Source: Manis javanica (lineage: Eukaryota; Chordata; Mammalia; Pholidota; Manidae). Taken from it: a stretch of DNA of 64,000 bases. The stretch's first letter is position 1. Each line of letters begins with the position of its first letter. The translations under genes were made by a program, and so were the position numbers. The notes below the pieces were generated by a model. The model did no database searches. It worked only from the letters and a program-made list of their open reading frames with translations, and had not been told where the DNA came from. Shown here one piece after another: positions 24,016 to 35,100 of the stretch. Where the stretch lies: NCBI RefSeq assembly GCF_040802235.1, contig NC_133156.1:26617343-26681342 (forward strand), in the 5' to 3' direction.

Positions 24016-27000
24016 ATGGCAATAAGTACATACTTACCAATAATCACTCTAAATGTAAATGGACTGAATGCACCAATCAAAAGACATAGAGTCACTGAAT
24101 GGATAAAAAAATGAGACCAGTCTATATGCTGCCTACAAGAGACTCACTTCAAATCCAAAGACATACAAAGACTGAAAGTGAAGGGATGGAAAAAGATATT
24201 TCATGCAACCAATAGGGAGAAAAACGCAGGAGTAGCAGTACTTGTATCAAACAAAACAAAGGATAAAACAAAGAAAGTCACAAGAAACAAATAAGAACAT
24301 TACATAATGGTAAAGGGGTCAATCCAACAAGAAGATATAACCATTATAAATATCTGTGCACCCAACACAGGAGCAACTACATATGTGAAACAAATACTAA
24401 CAGAATTAAAAAGGGAAATAGAATGCAATGCATTCATTCTAGGAGACTTCAACACTCCATTCACTCCAAAGGACAGATCAACCAAACAGAAAATAAGTAA
24501 GGAGACAGAGGCACTGAACAACACATTAGAACAGATGGACCTAACAGACATCTAAAGAACTCTACATACAAAAGCAGCAGGATACACATTCTTCTCAAGT
24601 GCACATGGAACATTTTCAAGAATGGATCATATACTAGGCCACAAAAAGATCTTCGGTAAATTCAAAAAGATTGAAATTTTACCAACCAGTATCTCAGACC
24701 ACAAAGGTATAACACTAGAAATAAATTATGCAAAGAAAACAAAAAATCCCACAAACACATGGGGGCTTCATAACATGCTCCTAAATAACCAATGGGTCAA
24801 TGACCAAATAAAAATAGAGATCAAGCAATATATGGAGACAAATGACAACAATAATTCAACACCACAAAATCTGTGGGATGCAGTCAAGGCTGTGCTAAGA
24901 GAAAACTACATTGCAATGCAGGCCTACCTCAGGAAAGAAGAACAATCCCATATGAACAATCTAAACTCACAATTAACAAAACTAGAAAAAGAAGAATAAA
25001 TGAGGCCCAAAGTCAGTAGAAGGAGGCACATAATCTAATAATAAAGATTAGAGCAGAAATAAATAAAATCGAGAAGAATAAAACAATAGAAAGAATTAAT
25101 GAAAGCAAGAGCTGGTTCAAGAAAATAAAAAGAATAGATAAAACCCTAGCCAGACTTATCAAAAAAAAAGACAGTCTACACACATAAACAGAATCATAAA
25201 TGAGAAAGGAAAAGTCACTATAGACACCACAGAAATACAAAGAATTATGAGAGAATACTATGAAAAATTATATGTTAACAAACTGGATAACCTAGAAGTA
25301 ATGGACAACTTTCTAGAAAAATACAACCTTCCAAGGCTGACCCAGAAAGAAACAGAAAATCTGAACAGGCCAATCACCAGCAACGAAATTGAACTGGTAA
25401 TAAAAAAACTGCCTAAGAACAGAATCCTGGACCAGATGGCTTCACCGCTGAATTTTAGCAAACATTTAGTGAAGACCTAATACCCATCCTCCTTAAAGTT
25501 TTCCAAAAAGTAGAAGAGGAGAGAATACTTCCAAACTCATTCTATGAGGCCAGCATCACTCTAATACCAAAACCAGGCAAAGACACCACAAAAAAAGAAA
25601 ATTACAGACCAATATCCCTGATGAACATAGATGCAAAAATACTCAACAAAATATTAGCAAACTGAATTAAAAAATATATCAAAAAGATAATCATCCAACA
25701 TGATCAAGTAAGATTTATTCCTGGGATGCAAGGATGGTACAACATTAGAAAATCCATCAACATGATAATCACAATAGATGCTGAAAAGGCACTTGACAAT
25801 GTTCAACATCCATTCATGACAAAAACTCTCAACAAAATGGGTATAGAGGGCAAGTACCTCAACATAATAAAGGCCATATATGAGAAACCCACAGCCAATA
25901 TCACACTTAACAGCCAGAAACTGAAAGCCTTACCTTTAAAATTGGGAACAAGAGAGGGATGCCCACTCTCTCCACTTTTATTCAATATAGTTCTGGAGCT
26001 CCTTGCCACAGTAATTAGACAATGCAAAGAAATAAAGGGCATCCAGATTGGTAAGGAAGTTCAACTGTTACTGCAGATAACATGATATTGTATATAAAAA
26101 GCCCTAAAGAATCCACTCCAAAACTACTAGATATAATATCTGAATTCAGCAAAGTTGCAGGATATAAAATTAATACACAGAAATCTGTTGCATTCCTATA
26201 CACTAACAATGAACTAGTAGAAAGAGAAATCAGGAAAACAATTCCATTCACAATTGCATGAAAAAGAATAAAATACCTAGGAATAAACCTAATCAAGGAA
26301 GTGAAAGCCCTATACTCTGAAAACTACAAGACACTCATTAAAGAAATTAAAGAAGATACCAATAAATGGAAACACATGCCATGCTCATGGATAGGAAGAA
26401 TTAATATTGTCAAAACGGCCATCCTTCCTAAAGCAATCTATAGATTCAATGCAATTCCTATCAAAATACCTACAGCATTCTTCAATGAACTAGAGCAAAT
26501 CTTTCTAAAATTCATATGGAACCACAAAAGACCTCAAATAGCCAAAGGAATCTCGAGAAAGAAGAATAAAGCTGGGAGGATTACACTTCCCAACTTCAAG
26601 CTCTACTACAAAACCACAGTAATCAAGACAATTTGGTACTTGCACAAGCACAGAATAATAGACCAATGGAACAGACTAGAGAACCCAGATATAAACCAAA
26701 GCATATATGGTCAATTAATATATGATAAAGGAGCTATGGACATACAATGGGGAAATAACAGCCTCTTCAACAGCTTGTGTTGGCAAAACTAGACAGCTAC
26801 ATGTAAGAGAATGAAACTGGATTATTGTCTAACCCATACACAAAAGTAAACTCGAAATGGATCAAAGACCTGAATGTAAGTCATGAAACCATAAAACTCT
26901 TAGAAGAAAACATAGGCAAAAATCTCCTGAATATAAACATGAGCAACTTCTTCCTGAATGCACCTCCTCGAGCGAGGGAAACAAAAGCAAAATAAACACA

Positions 27001-27796
27001 TGGGACTACATCAAGCTAAAAAGCTTCTGTACAGCAAAGGATGCTATCAGCAGAACAAAAAGGCATCCTACAGTGTGAGAGAATATATTTATAAATGACA
27101 TATCCGAGAAGGGGTTAACATCCAGAATATATAAAGAATTCACACACCTCAATACCCAAAAAGCAAATAAGTTGAATAAAAAATGGGCAAAGGATATGAA
27201 GAGACAATTCTCTAAAGAAATTCAGATGGACAACAGACACATGAAAAGATGCTCCACATTACTAATCATCAGGGAAATGGAAATTAAAATCACAATGAGA
27301 TATCACCTCAGACCAGTTAGGATGGCCAGCATCGAAAAGGCTAAGAACAACAAATGCTGGTGAGGATGTGGAGAAAGGGGAACCCTCCTACACTGCTGGT
27401 GGGAATGTAAGCTAGTTCAACCATTGTGGAAAGCAATACGGAGGGGGGTTCCTCAAAAAACTACAAGTAGAAATACCATTTGACCCAGGAATTCCACTCC
27501 TAGGAATTTACCCTAAGAATGAAGGAGCCCAGTTTGAAAAAGACATATGCACCCCTATGTTTATCACAGCACTATTTACAATAGTCAAGATATCGAAGCA
27601 ACCTAAGTGTCCATCAGTAGATGAATGGATAAAGAAGTGGTACATATACACAATGGAATACTATTCAGCCATAAGAAAGAAACAAATCCTATCATTTGTA
27701 ACAACATGGATGGAGCTGGAGGATATTATGCTCAGTGAAATAAGCGAGGCAGAGAAAGACAAGTGCCAAATGATTTCCCTCATTTGTGGAGTATAA
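24016..27796 (+). pseudogene. L1 ORF2 remnant (endonuclease, reverse transcriptase)
   Basis: The endonuclease domain begins at the ATG at 24016 with 'NVNGLNAPIKRHRV', then 'QETH', 'GDFNTP' (near 24445) and 'ISDHKGI' (near 24690), so the apurinic-type catalytic residues are still visible. RT follows with '[14 protein letters not shown]' (near 25770) and '[20 protein letters not shown]' (near 25950). The FADD active site near 26065-26080 is damaged: bases are lost just before it and the second Asp codon reads AAC. The C-terminal Cys region and the stop at 27794-27796 are present. Stops occur for example near 24112, 24553 and 24997. Confidence 0.9.
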
Positions 27797-27870
27797 CAAC
27801 GAAGCAAAACTGAAGTAACAAAACAGCAGCAGACTCACAGACTCCAAGAAGGGACTAGTGGTTACTAAAA

Positions 27871-27912
27871 GGGATGGGGGAGGGAGGATGGGTGGGGAGG
27901 GAGGGAGAAGTG
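27871..27912 (+). other. G-rich tract of L1 3'UTR (quadruplex-prone)
   Basis: At least five runs of three or more G on the sense strand lie within about 40 bases. A polypurine, quadruplex-forming tract is a known feature of mammalian L1 3'UTRs, and this copy retains it. Confidence 0.7.
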
Positions 27913-28362
27913 GATTGAGGGGTATTATGTTTAGTCCACATGGTGTTGGGGGTCATGGGATGACAGTGTAGCACAGAGAGAGCAAATAGTGAATTCTTAC
28001 TACACTGATGGACAGTGACTGCAGTGGGGTATGGGTGGGGACTTGATAATATGAGTAAATGTAGTAACCACATTGTTTTTCATTGAAACCTTCATAAGAG
28101 TGTATATCAATAATACCTTAATAAAAAAAATATATATCTTTTGTTTAAAAGGTGGGATCAGAGGTGAGGCTTAGAACCTCACCCCTCCTTGTTTTGAGAG
28201 AAATCTTCTGCATCTGTGGATGTTTTTGTTGCCCTTGTCTAGCTTGGATTAATACTTAGTCTATAGGCACAGGCCTGATCATCTACATTTGCCCTCTTAC
28301 AGCACTAAATTATGTTTTCTACCTTTATCTTGCATCTACCTACCACTTCAGCATTTTATTTA

Positions 28363-28383
28363 AAATAATAATAATAATAATAA
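28363..28383 (+). repeat. (AAT)n microsatellite
   Basis: About seven AAT units lie inside the retroposon, just before its purine tract. Confidence 0.85.
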
Positions 28384-28518
28384 GGGAGAAATGTGGGATT
28401 CACATATAAATCAAGTATAAAAATCAAACGAATAATCATATCTGACTTGATTGTTTATAGTCCATGATGCGTGATCAAAACCGAAAGTTTCTGTGATATG
28501 TCTGCCCTTGCACTGTTC

Positions 28519-28575
28519 ACCATGTAAGAACTTATTCACTATGTAAGAACTTGTTTACCATGTAAGAACTTGTTC
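28519..28575 (+). repeat. Three tandem 19-base units
   Basis: Units at 28519-28537, 28538-28556 and 28557-28575 share 'CATGTAAGAACTT' with few differences. They fall within the U3-like part of the retroposon, where retroviral LTRs often carry tandem enhancer repeats. Confidence 0.8.
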
Positions 28576-28733
28576 GTTATGCTTCAGAAGATTGGAGACT
28601 GTTGAGAATTAGGCTTGGGGTTGATTAATGATTGTGCATTGAGTCCCCTATACAGAGTTTTATTGCTGTTAACAACCATTTGATCAATAAATATGAGAGA
28701 TGCCCTCTCAAAAAAAAAAAAAGGTGGGATCAG

Positions 28734-29140
28734 CATAGAGGGAAACTTACTTTTCCCTGTATATCTTTTAGTGCTATTCGAAATTTTAAAAGCAAGCACA
28801 TTGAAATTTTGTCTGTAATCCTGCACCCATCCAAGATAACTTCTAGTAACATTTGCTGTAGTGAATTTCAGACTTATTTTATGTAAATGAATGGACTTTA
28901 CATATTCATTTACATATAGGAATTATAAACCTGTACCTTTTCCTCTCCTGATAGGTTGTCATTTGTCTTCTTTAATGAGTTTCCATAATGCTGCCTGTCA
29001 TTAAATTGTGTTCTCTCTGCTTTACCTCCCTCCCTTTATCTTCTCTGAACTATTAGCTCTTCCTCTACCTTCCTTTACCCCCTTCCTCCATCATCTTCGG
29101 TGATCTTGATTTTACCCAGCCAGAGTGCACAATTGTCTAC
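28734..29140. other. No gene or element recognised
   Basis: AT-rich DNA with a pyrimidine-rich part near 28990-29095. I see no domain-bearing frame or named repeat. Confidence 0.4.
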
Positions 29141-29400
29141 CATCCAAATTCTGGTCTGTGTGGCTCTGTTATGAACTCTCCCAAATTCATATGTTGATGG
29201 CTTACCCCAATATAATTGTATTTGGAGATATGGCTTATGAGGGGGTGATAAAGGTTATGTGAGTGCTACCAAAATATTGAGCCCTCTCTTCATTGGACCT
29301 AAGGAAATGCCTGGCAGGTGGGGAGGCACTGAAGGGTTAAGGAGTGAGGATTTTGCCAGTAGGGGAAGTCCCAGTACCAGGGAGGCCCGGAGAAGTTCTA
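29141..29400 (+). repeat. MaLR (MLT1-type) LTR start, first copy
   Basis: From 29165 the text follows the 5' end of a MaLR LTR ('cccaaattcatatgttgatg'). The preceding words 'ctggtctgtgtggctctg' are shared with 29743, where the same LTR start follows a MIR end, so this looks like one copy of a local duplication. Confidence 0.6.
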
Positions 29401-29414
29401 ACAATTAGAATAAG

Positions 29415-29760
29415 ATTTCTAATATTTTTCGATGCCTGCCATGTACCAAGCAATGTGCTAAGGAGTTTGCATACATTATGTTTATTCCTCCCAGCAATAC
29501 TGCAGAGTAGGTTTCACTGAGGGTATCCTATGCTCTGATTTGCCTGGAACAGTCATGGAGTATGCCTGTTGCCCTGGCAAAAGTATTAATGGCATCCCCT
29601 TTCACTCTCAAAAGGTTTGGAAAAAAATTGAAAATCCATGTTACTATCCCCATTTTGTAAGTGAGGATACTGAAGCTTAGCGAGGTGAAGTAGTCTGCCC
29701 AAAGTTACATAGCTGGCAGATGATGGGGCTACAATTCAAACTCTGGTCTATATGGCTTTG
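29415..29760 (-). repeat. MIR, interrupted
   Basis: The first part 'gccatgtaccaagcaatgtg' ... 'cccagcaatactgcagagta' and the last part 'taagtgaggatactgaagct' ... 'aaagttacatagctggcaga' are reverse-complement MIR. About 120 unrelated bases (roughly 29517-29640) sit between them. Confidence 0.65.
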
Positions 29761-30118
29761 CTATGGACTGAAATATGTTCTCCCCAAATTTATATGTTGA
29801 TGCTCTAATCTTCAATGTGACTGTTTTGATATGGTCTGTGAGGAGGTGATAAAGATTAGATTATAAGAGTGGGTTTCTAATCCAATAAGGCCGGTGTCCT
29901 TACAAGTGGAGGAAGAGACCAGAGATAGTGTTCTCTACCATGTGATGACACAGCAAGCAGGTGGTTACCTGCAAGCCAGAGAAAGCTCGCACTGGAAACC
30001 AAACCAGCCAGCACCTTGATCTTGGACTTCCCAGCTTTCAGAATTGTGAGAAATAAATTTCTGTTGTTTAAACCACCCGGCCTGTGATATTGTGTTCATA
30101 GCAGCCTGAGCCAACCTA
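29761..30118 (+). repeat. MLT1-type MaLR LTR
   Basis: Near full-length LTR: 'ctccccaaatttatatgttg' at the left, 'ggtgtccttacaagtggagg' in the middle and 'gagaaataaatttctgttgt' then 'tgatattgtgttcatagcag' at the right. MaLR elements are non-autonomous ERV-L relatives that spread before or around the placental radiation. It is a fossil LTR without internal sequence. Confidence 0.8.
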
Positions 30119-31590
30119 GTCAGGCTCTAGTACCCATCCCCCTTCCACTCACCATGCTGGAGGTGGGCATCCTCACCCAGGCCCAATTTGAGTCCGTGAC
30201 TGGTCTGGGCCTAGACTTATTCCTTTCATTCTGTGTTCTTTGAACTTAGTTAGGCCAGGGGTAGATCCACTGTCCTCTTCCCTAAACTGAAGTAGGCAGC
30301 TTATTGTCACTCCTGTATCAGTTCCAATCAGGAGACAGAAGCATCAATATAATTTGAACAAGGAGAGTTTAAAGGCTATGATGGGACTATAGCAATTAGG
30401 GATTGGCTACTAAGAAGTAAAGAGAATGCTGAAGAGTATAGGAATAGCAGCTACAAGGAGAAGCCACTGTCCACAGGGCCAAGACAATAAGGCAGAGAAT
30501 CCAAGGAGGACTCCCTCCACACCCCCAGAGTCTGAGATTCAGGCCTTGTGGCCGCTAAATGGCAGAGAAGTGTCTATGGTGCTGTGCTGGTGGGACTTGG
30601 TAGAAATCTACTCTCTAGGATAGAAAATCACTCCTAAGGATTCTGGAAAAGCTATTAACAGAGAGTCATCTCTCTGGGGACTCTGCTATGAAAGCTCATA
30701 AGGGGGGGTTATGCTAGGAGAAGCTGCTCGCTGCCGGTCCCTGCATACAGTAGGAGCCTGGTTCTGGGGAAGCTCTCCTCAGAAGCTGGGTATGGGGCAC
30801 CCACACCTACTGCAAGGGCCTGGCGAGCGAGCACACTGAAACTAGGGAGGAAAACCTTTTCCCTTCCAGCGTCTCTTCAGAATCTTCACTAACAAAAGCT
30901 GAACATCCTGCCAGCCAGCAAAAAGGAAAAAAAAATCGCAAGAGTCCAGATCCATTTTCATAGAGCAGACAAAAGGATGAACTAAAGGCAAAAGACAATA
31001 AATCAATAACCAGCACACTTTCTCTAAAAGGTTTCACGTATTGAGACTACAGTTTTCCTCAACCAGTGGTTCCTCAAGCCAGGAAAGGGACCAAAAGAAC
31101 GCCTTAAAATTAAGGGCCGTCTCTGGAGTGAGGCATAGAAATCCGAGTTTTTGTAAAACTCTCCACGCAGCTCTGTTGATGGGAGGTGTGGTGCTGTGTG
31201 TGTCTGTATGTCCCAAGTTCGGAGTCTCGGCACGCCTGCTTCTCTGAGTGTCCTAGAGCATGTCTCCAGCTGCCTGGACCACGGCTGTGGGGCTCACATG
31301 TCTCTCTTTGTCTGCCTCTCAGTCTGAGGATCTCTGCCTCTCAAGCAATGCATGCTCACTCTTGTCTTCCAACTTTTGTACTTGTTTTCCTCTGCCTCCC
31401 TCCTTCCCAAATAGCCCATCTTCCTTCATCAGAGGACATGTAGCCCTCCCCCTTAACTCTCAGTACCACCTTCTCCCAAATCCTCCTCTCTTCAAGAACC
31501 GCCCCCTACCCCCACTCCTCTATAGAGGTCTTCTCCGCCTCAGGACCCGGCACCTTTACGCTGCCTTATCATCACCTACTGGGCCATGTC
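30119..31590. other. No gene recognised
   Basis: Mixed unique-looking sequence upstream of ATOX1. Several open frames near 30.8-31.7 kb on both strands overlap and have no domain. Possible old repeat wording at 30300-30420 was too diverged to name. Confidence 0.4.
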
Positions 31591-31668
31591 TTTTCCACTA
31601 CTGCACCTTGTTGAGCAAAGTGCTGGCTCGCGGTTGGGATTCAAGAAGTACTGACTGAATGAATCAGT
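31591..31668 (+). repeat. L2 3'-end fragment
   Basis: The sequence ends in 'agtactgactgaatgaatca', the usual L2 terminus ('aatatttgttgaatgaatga'). Confidence 0.5.
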
Positions 31669-31789
31669 GACAATATCACTTTAGGGAAGGCGGGTCTGTC
31701 CTGTTCACCGCGTGGTCCTTGTATTCCCTGCCCTCGATGCAAGCCTGACACAGGGCAGGCGCTCTAGATATGGCCAACCGGCCAAGGAG

Positions 31790-32170
31790 GCTCACGCAGC
31801 GGCGGTCTCACTGCCTCGCTCACACGTGGCTGGCGTCCAGGGGACCTGCGCACAGCAGGAAGACGAGCGGCCAAGGCCTATCTGGTGGCTCGCGGACCAG
31901 GGAAACGGGGGGCGGGGCCTAACGGCCTGAGGGGCGGGGCCTGGCCTGCGGGGCGGTTCCTCCCGCGCGCACGCCCGGAAGCACAGCCGCGCCAGCGCTC
32001 GGAGCAGCGAGAGGCGTCGCCGCCGCCGCCCAGTTCTTTTCCTCCGGTCATGCCGGTAAGTGGCTGCGCCGTCCCCGCTCTGCCCAGACCCGCGGCCTCG
32101 GCGCCTGGGTTGCACCGCCGCTTGGACAGATGTTCCGCAAGGGATCAGACCGCGGCCGCAGTTATTTCCC
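31790..32170 (+). promoter_or_regulatory. ATOX1: ATOX1 CpG-island promoter
   Basis: CpG-rich sequence surrounds the ATOX1 start codon. GC boxes GGGGCGGGGC lie at about 31909-31919 and 31931-31940, with a further GGGCGG at 31951-31956. There is no TATA box at the expected distance. This is the Sp1-type promoter of a broadly expressed housekeeping gene. Transcription probably starts near 31970-31990, giving a short 5'UTR. No consensus metal-response element was seen close to the start. Confidence 0.8.
31980..32055 (+). other. ATOX1: ATOX1 exon 1 (5'UTR plus first two codons)
   Basis: The exon carries the start ATG at 32050-32052 and CCG (Pro2), then a consensus donor gtaagt at 32056. Splitting the gene after codon 2 is the conserved mammalian ATOX1 structure. 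The transcription start is estimated. Confidence 0.8.
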
Positions 32171-35100
32171 CCTTTCCCACCCAGCCTTCAGCTTCCGCGA
32201 CATCCCTAGAAAATCGGATCCGAGAGGGGTTTTATGTAGGAGCCAGGCTGCAGAACATTGGAGCGATTACAGCCCAATCCTTTACTGAATAGACGGGAAA
32301 CAGACGCGGAGAACTGCAGAGTCACCGGCGATCTCACAGGGTTGCTTTCACCCCGCGCCTTCCACCTGGATGCCCCTGTCCGCCCAGCTGGCCCGAAAGA
32401 AGGGGTGGGGTGACTATTTGCTCAGGGACAGGGGAGGTTTTCCTGGAACTGTGGTTTTCTTTTCGCTGCCCACTCTGGCCCGATTTTCAGATCGGACTGG
32501 GTACACCGAGTGGAGACAGCGCTTTTACCTTTCCTACTGGTCACTTTCTGAGCCTGAATGCAGGAGTCTAGAGAAGTTCAGGGACTTGCCCCAAACCACC
32601 AGTTGCTCAGTGGCAGACTTTGGAGAGAAATGAGCAGGTCTTAGCCTACCTGTGCAGCTCAGTCAGTCTTGTCGCATATACACGGCTGCTCACAGTCTTA
32701 TTTATAGGTAAGAAATTACAGCTTTGTGCAGATCAAGGCCGAGTTGGGAGTTGGGCCGGGAAAGGATTAATCTTATCTCCACTTCTGCTCCTGGCCCAAC
32801 CACACTGGTAGTACCTGACTAAAGTAGTCATAACAGCTTGGGAGGGAGCTCTGACCAGCTGCCTCCTAGAGATCCTGGTTGGAGTCATACGGTGTTTAAC
32901 AGTTTCCCCCAAGTGTTCTTAGTTTATGGTTCTGATCCAGGTGGGCTCCGGAGATGCCCTGTGTCTTTGCCCTGTGTCTTAGCAGCCTAGCTTTGGGGAG
33001 CTGACAGGTAAACCAGAGGTTTCCTTGGGCCAAGCCACAAACATCTCAGGTGTCATTTCCTGAGGTGCCAGGTGTCTTGAAATAAATCCTCAAACACGAA
33101 ACAAAGGACAAAGGACCTGACAGAATCAGCCCTCCCGTTTGAGCAAATCTGCCTGTGACTGTGTTAGAGGACAACATTAATCACCCTGGGACTGGCATAG
33201 TGGAGGCCACGAGGTTTTTGCTGGGGGTGGCAGTGAGGGAAAGGATCACTCTATTCTATGTTCACTTCGAGGGATTTTGACAAACAAAAGACCCTCCAGA
33301 ACAGATGAGAAGAATGAAGAGGGCACTTGGCACCCTATTGTGAGATTTCTAGCCAAGTGAAGGAGGGTATCGGTCAAAGCTATAAGGGGAAGCATGTGTC
33401 ACCTTAGAGGCTTCTCAGACAAACACTTGGAATCTCTGAAACCTCTTTGAAAGATGCATGCCTCTCCTTGCCAACTGGGTGGCCTTGAGCAAGTTGCTTT
33501 ACCTCTCTGGGCCTTGATTTCCTCATCTGTAAAATGGGAATAAAACTATGACATCATAGGACAATTGTTAGTATTAACTGGAGAAAATGCCAATGAACTG
33601 TAGTACAACCACTGACTTAGCTAGTCCCCAGGAAATGGTAGCGTTTGTGTAGAACTAGCGTTAAGTAGGGTAGCACTATTGGCAGGCAGGTGTTAGCCTC
33701 ATTTTAACAAGGACCACAGTGGGTAAGCATTTAGGCTTTGGAGACCATCCAATCTAGGTGCTGCTATTTCACAAGCTGTCACCCTGAGTGAGGGACCTAA
33801 CCTCTGCAGAAGGGATAATAATAATGCCTACCTCCTGGGACTGTTGTGATGACTAAACAAGATAGTGCATGTGCAATGTTTAGAACAATGCCTGGCATAT
33901 AGTAGGCTTCCTGATACTAGTATTAGTAACCTCTCAGTCATCAGGGTGTTTGAAGACTGTCCTGGATATCTGAGAAAGATTTCCTTCTCTGGTGAGGGGC
34001 TGGATGATATGATCCCACCTCATTCCCACCCTTCCATTTCTGAGATTCTGTTAAAGAATCACACAGGCTCCTGGACTTTTTCATGTACTTTAAAAGACCT
34101 GCTTTATAGGTGACAGAGCAGAGGTGCAGAGGGGCCAGGGTTGGGGTGGCAAAGACAAGCCTTCAGTGATGGGGCTTGTTTGGGGACTCTGTGAAGAATG
34201 GATTACTCTGTCCATTAAGTAGATTCCCCACCACCTCCAAATCCAGTTTTGCAACTCAGAGGAGGAGGAGAGTACTGGACTGTAATGTTTGCCCCCAGAA
34301 GCTGCCTCCTGGCACCTGACCCCTGTGCTGTGGAGGATGACAGGAGCCCCACTGTCCATAGTCAGCAGCAGAGTGCTTCACATAGTCGTTGACTGTAGGT
34401 CCTTGGGCAGCGAAAACTTGTGACTCTGTTCAAGGTGCTCCCACTCTCAGGGCTTCTGCCAAGGGTCAGGGTTGGGGAGTGGGCTTGGCATGGCAGGTAG
34501 CTCTGCTGTTTGCTGGTCCAGACCCAGAAAGACATCCCTGGAGCCAGGGAGCCTGGGTTCACATCCCAGCCTCAGCACACACTTGCCACATGTCAGGCTG
34601 TGTGCAGCTTGGTTAATCCCTGGGAAGTTCTGTTTCCTCCTGAGTGAAACAGGGTGACTAGCTCCCTTTCTAAGCTGGGTGAATTTTTACTTATAAACAG
34701 CACTTGGCACATAGTGGGTGTCCAATAGGTTTAGGTCTTTTATTGGTCTTGAAAACCCTTTAAAACTTTGGGTGGGTAGACAGGTGCAAACCACTGATAA
34801 ACCTTAATTATCTGGTGGTTATTCTAGAGCAGGAGTCAGCAAACTTTTTCTTAAAGGGCCAGATAATAAATACCAGGCTTCAGGAACCCTATACTCAACC
34901 TCACCATTCTAATGTGACAGTAAACATGAGCTTAGCTGTGCTCCAGTAAAACTTTATAAAACCAGGTCACAGGAAGGCTGTAGTTTGCCAGTTTGTGTTC
35001 TAGAGCAGCACCTCACAATCTGTAATGTGGGCAAGAATAAACTGCTGGTCTTGTTAAAATGAGGGTTCTGATTCAGGAGGCCTGGGTGGGACCTAAGATA

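Larger units (their letters stand above)
22594..28130 (+). mobile_element. Near full-length L1, dead
   Basis: The element begins at a typical L1 start ('attaaagatggcagcatgag') and ends in an A-tail at 28123-28130. It is bracketed by a 20-21 base target-site duplication (22573-22593 and 28133-28152, 'tatatcttttgtttaaaagg' on the right, one T longer on the left). It has a short 5'UTR (about 260 bases), ORF1 (22853 to about 23735), ORF2 (24016-27796) and a 3'UTR with a G-rich tract. Full length for mammalian L1 is 6-7 kb, so the 5'UTR and parts of ORF1 are shortened. Both ORFs carry several stops and frameshifts. The well-matched duplication shows a fairly recent insertion compared with the L1M pieces around it. 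Confidence 0.93.
28162..28718 (+). mobile_element. Polyadenylated retroposon, processed ERV 3' transcript
   Basis: The 557-base insert is flanked by a perfect 15-base duplication (AAAAGGTGGGATCAG at 28147-28161 and 28719-28733) and ends in a 12-base or longer A-run about 20 bases after AATAAA (28686-28691), the hallmarks of L1-mediated retroposition. From 28391 the sequence starts TGTGGG directly after a purine tract (AAGGGAGAAA), as U3 does after a polypurine tract, and it stops at a poly(A) site without a U5. I infer the 3' part of a retroviral transcript copied by L1 machinery. It has no coding capacity. From memory, similar sequences are frequent in pangolins. It landed in the right-hand target repeat of the L1 next to it. 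Confidence 0.7.

Noticed and set aside
24307-26792. Several open frames that look like a host nuclease and reverse transcriptase gene
   Set aside because: They are pieces of L1 ORF2 inside an element with target repeats.
31792-32292. Overlapping frames of 107 and 135 codons around the ATOX1 start
   Set aside because: They are by-products of the CpG island; the real coding start is the ATG at 32050, supported by splice sites and the ATOX1 protein.
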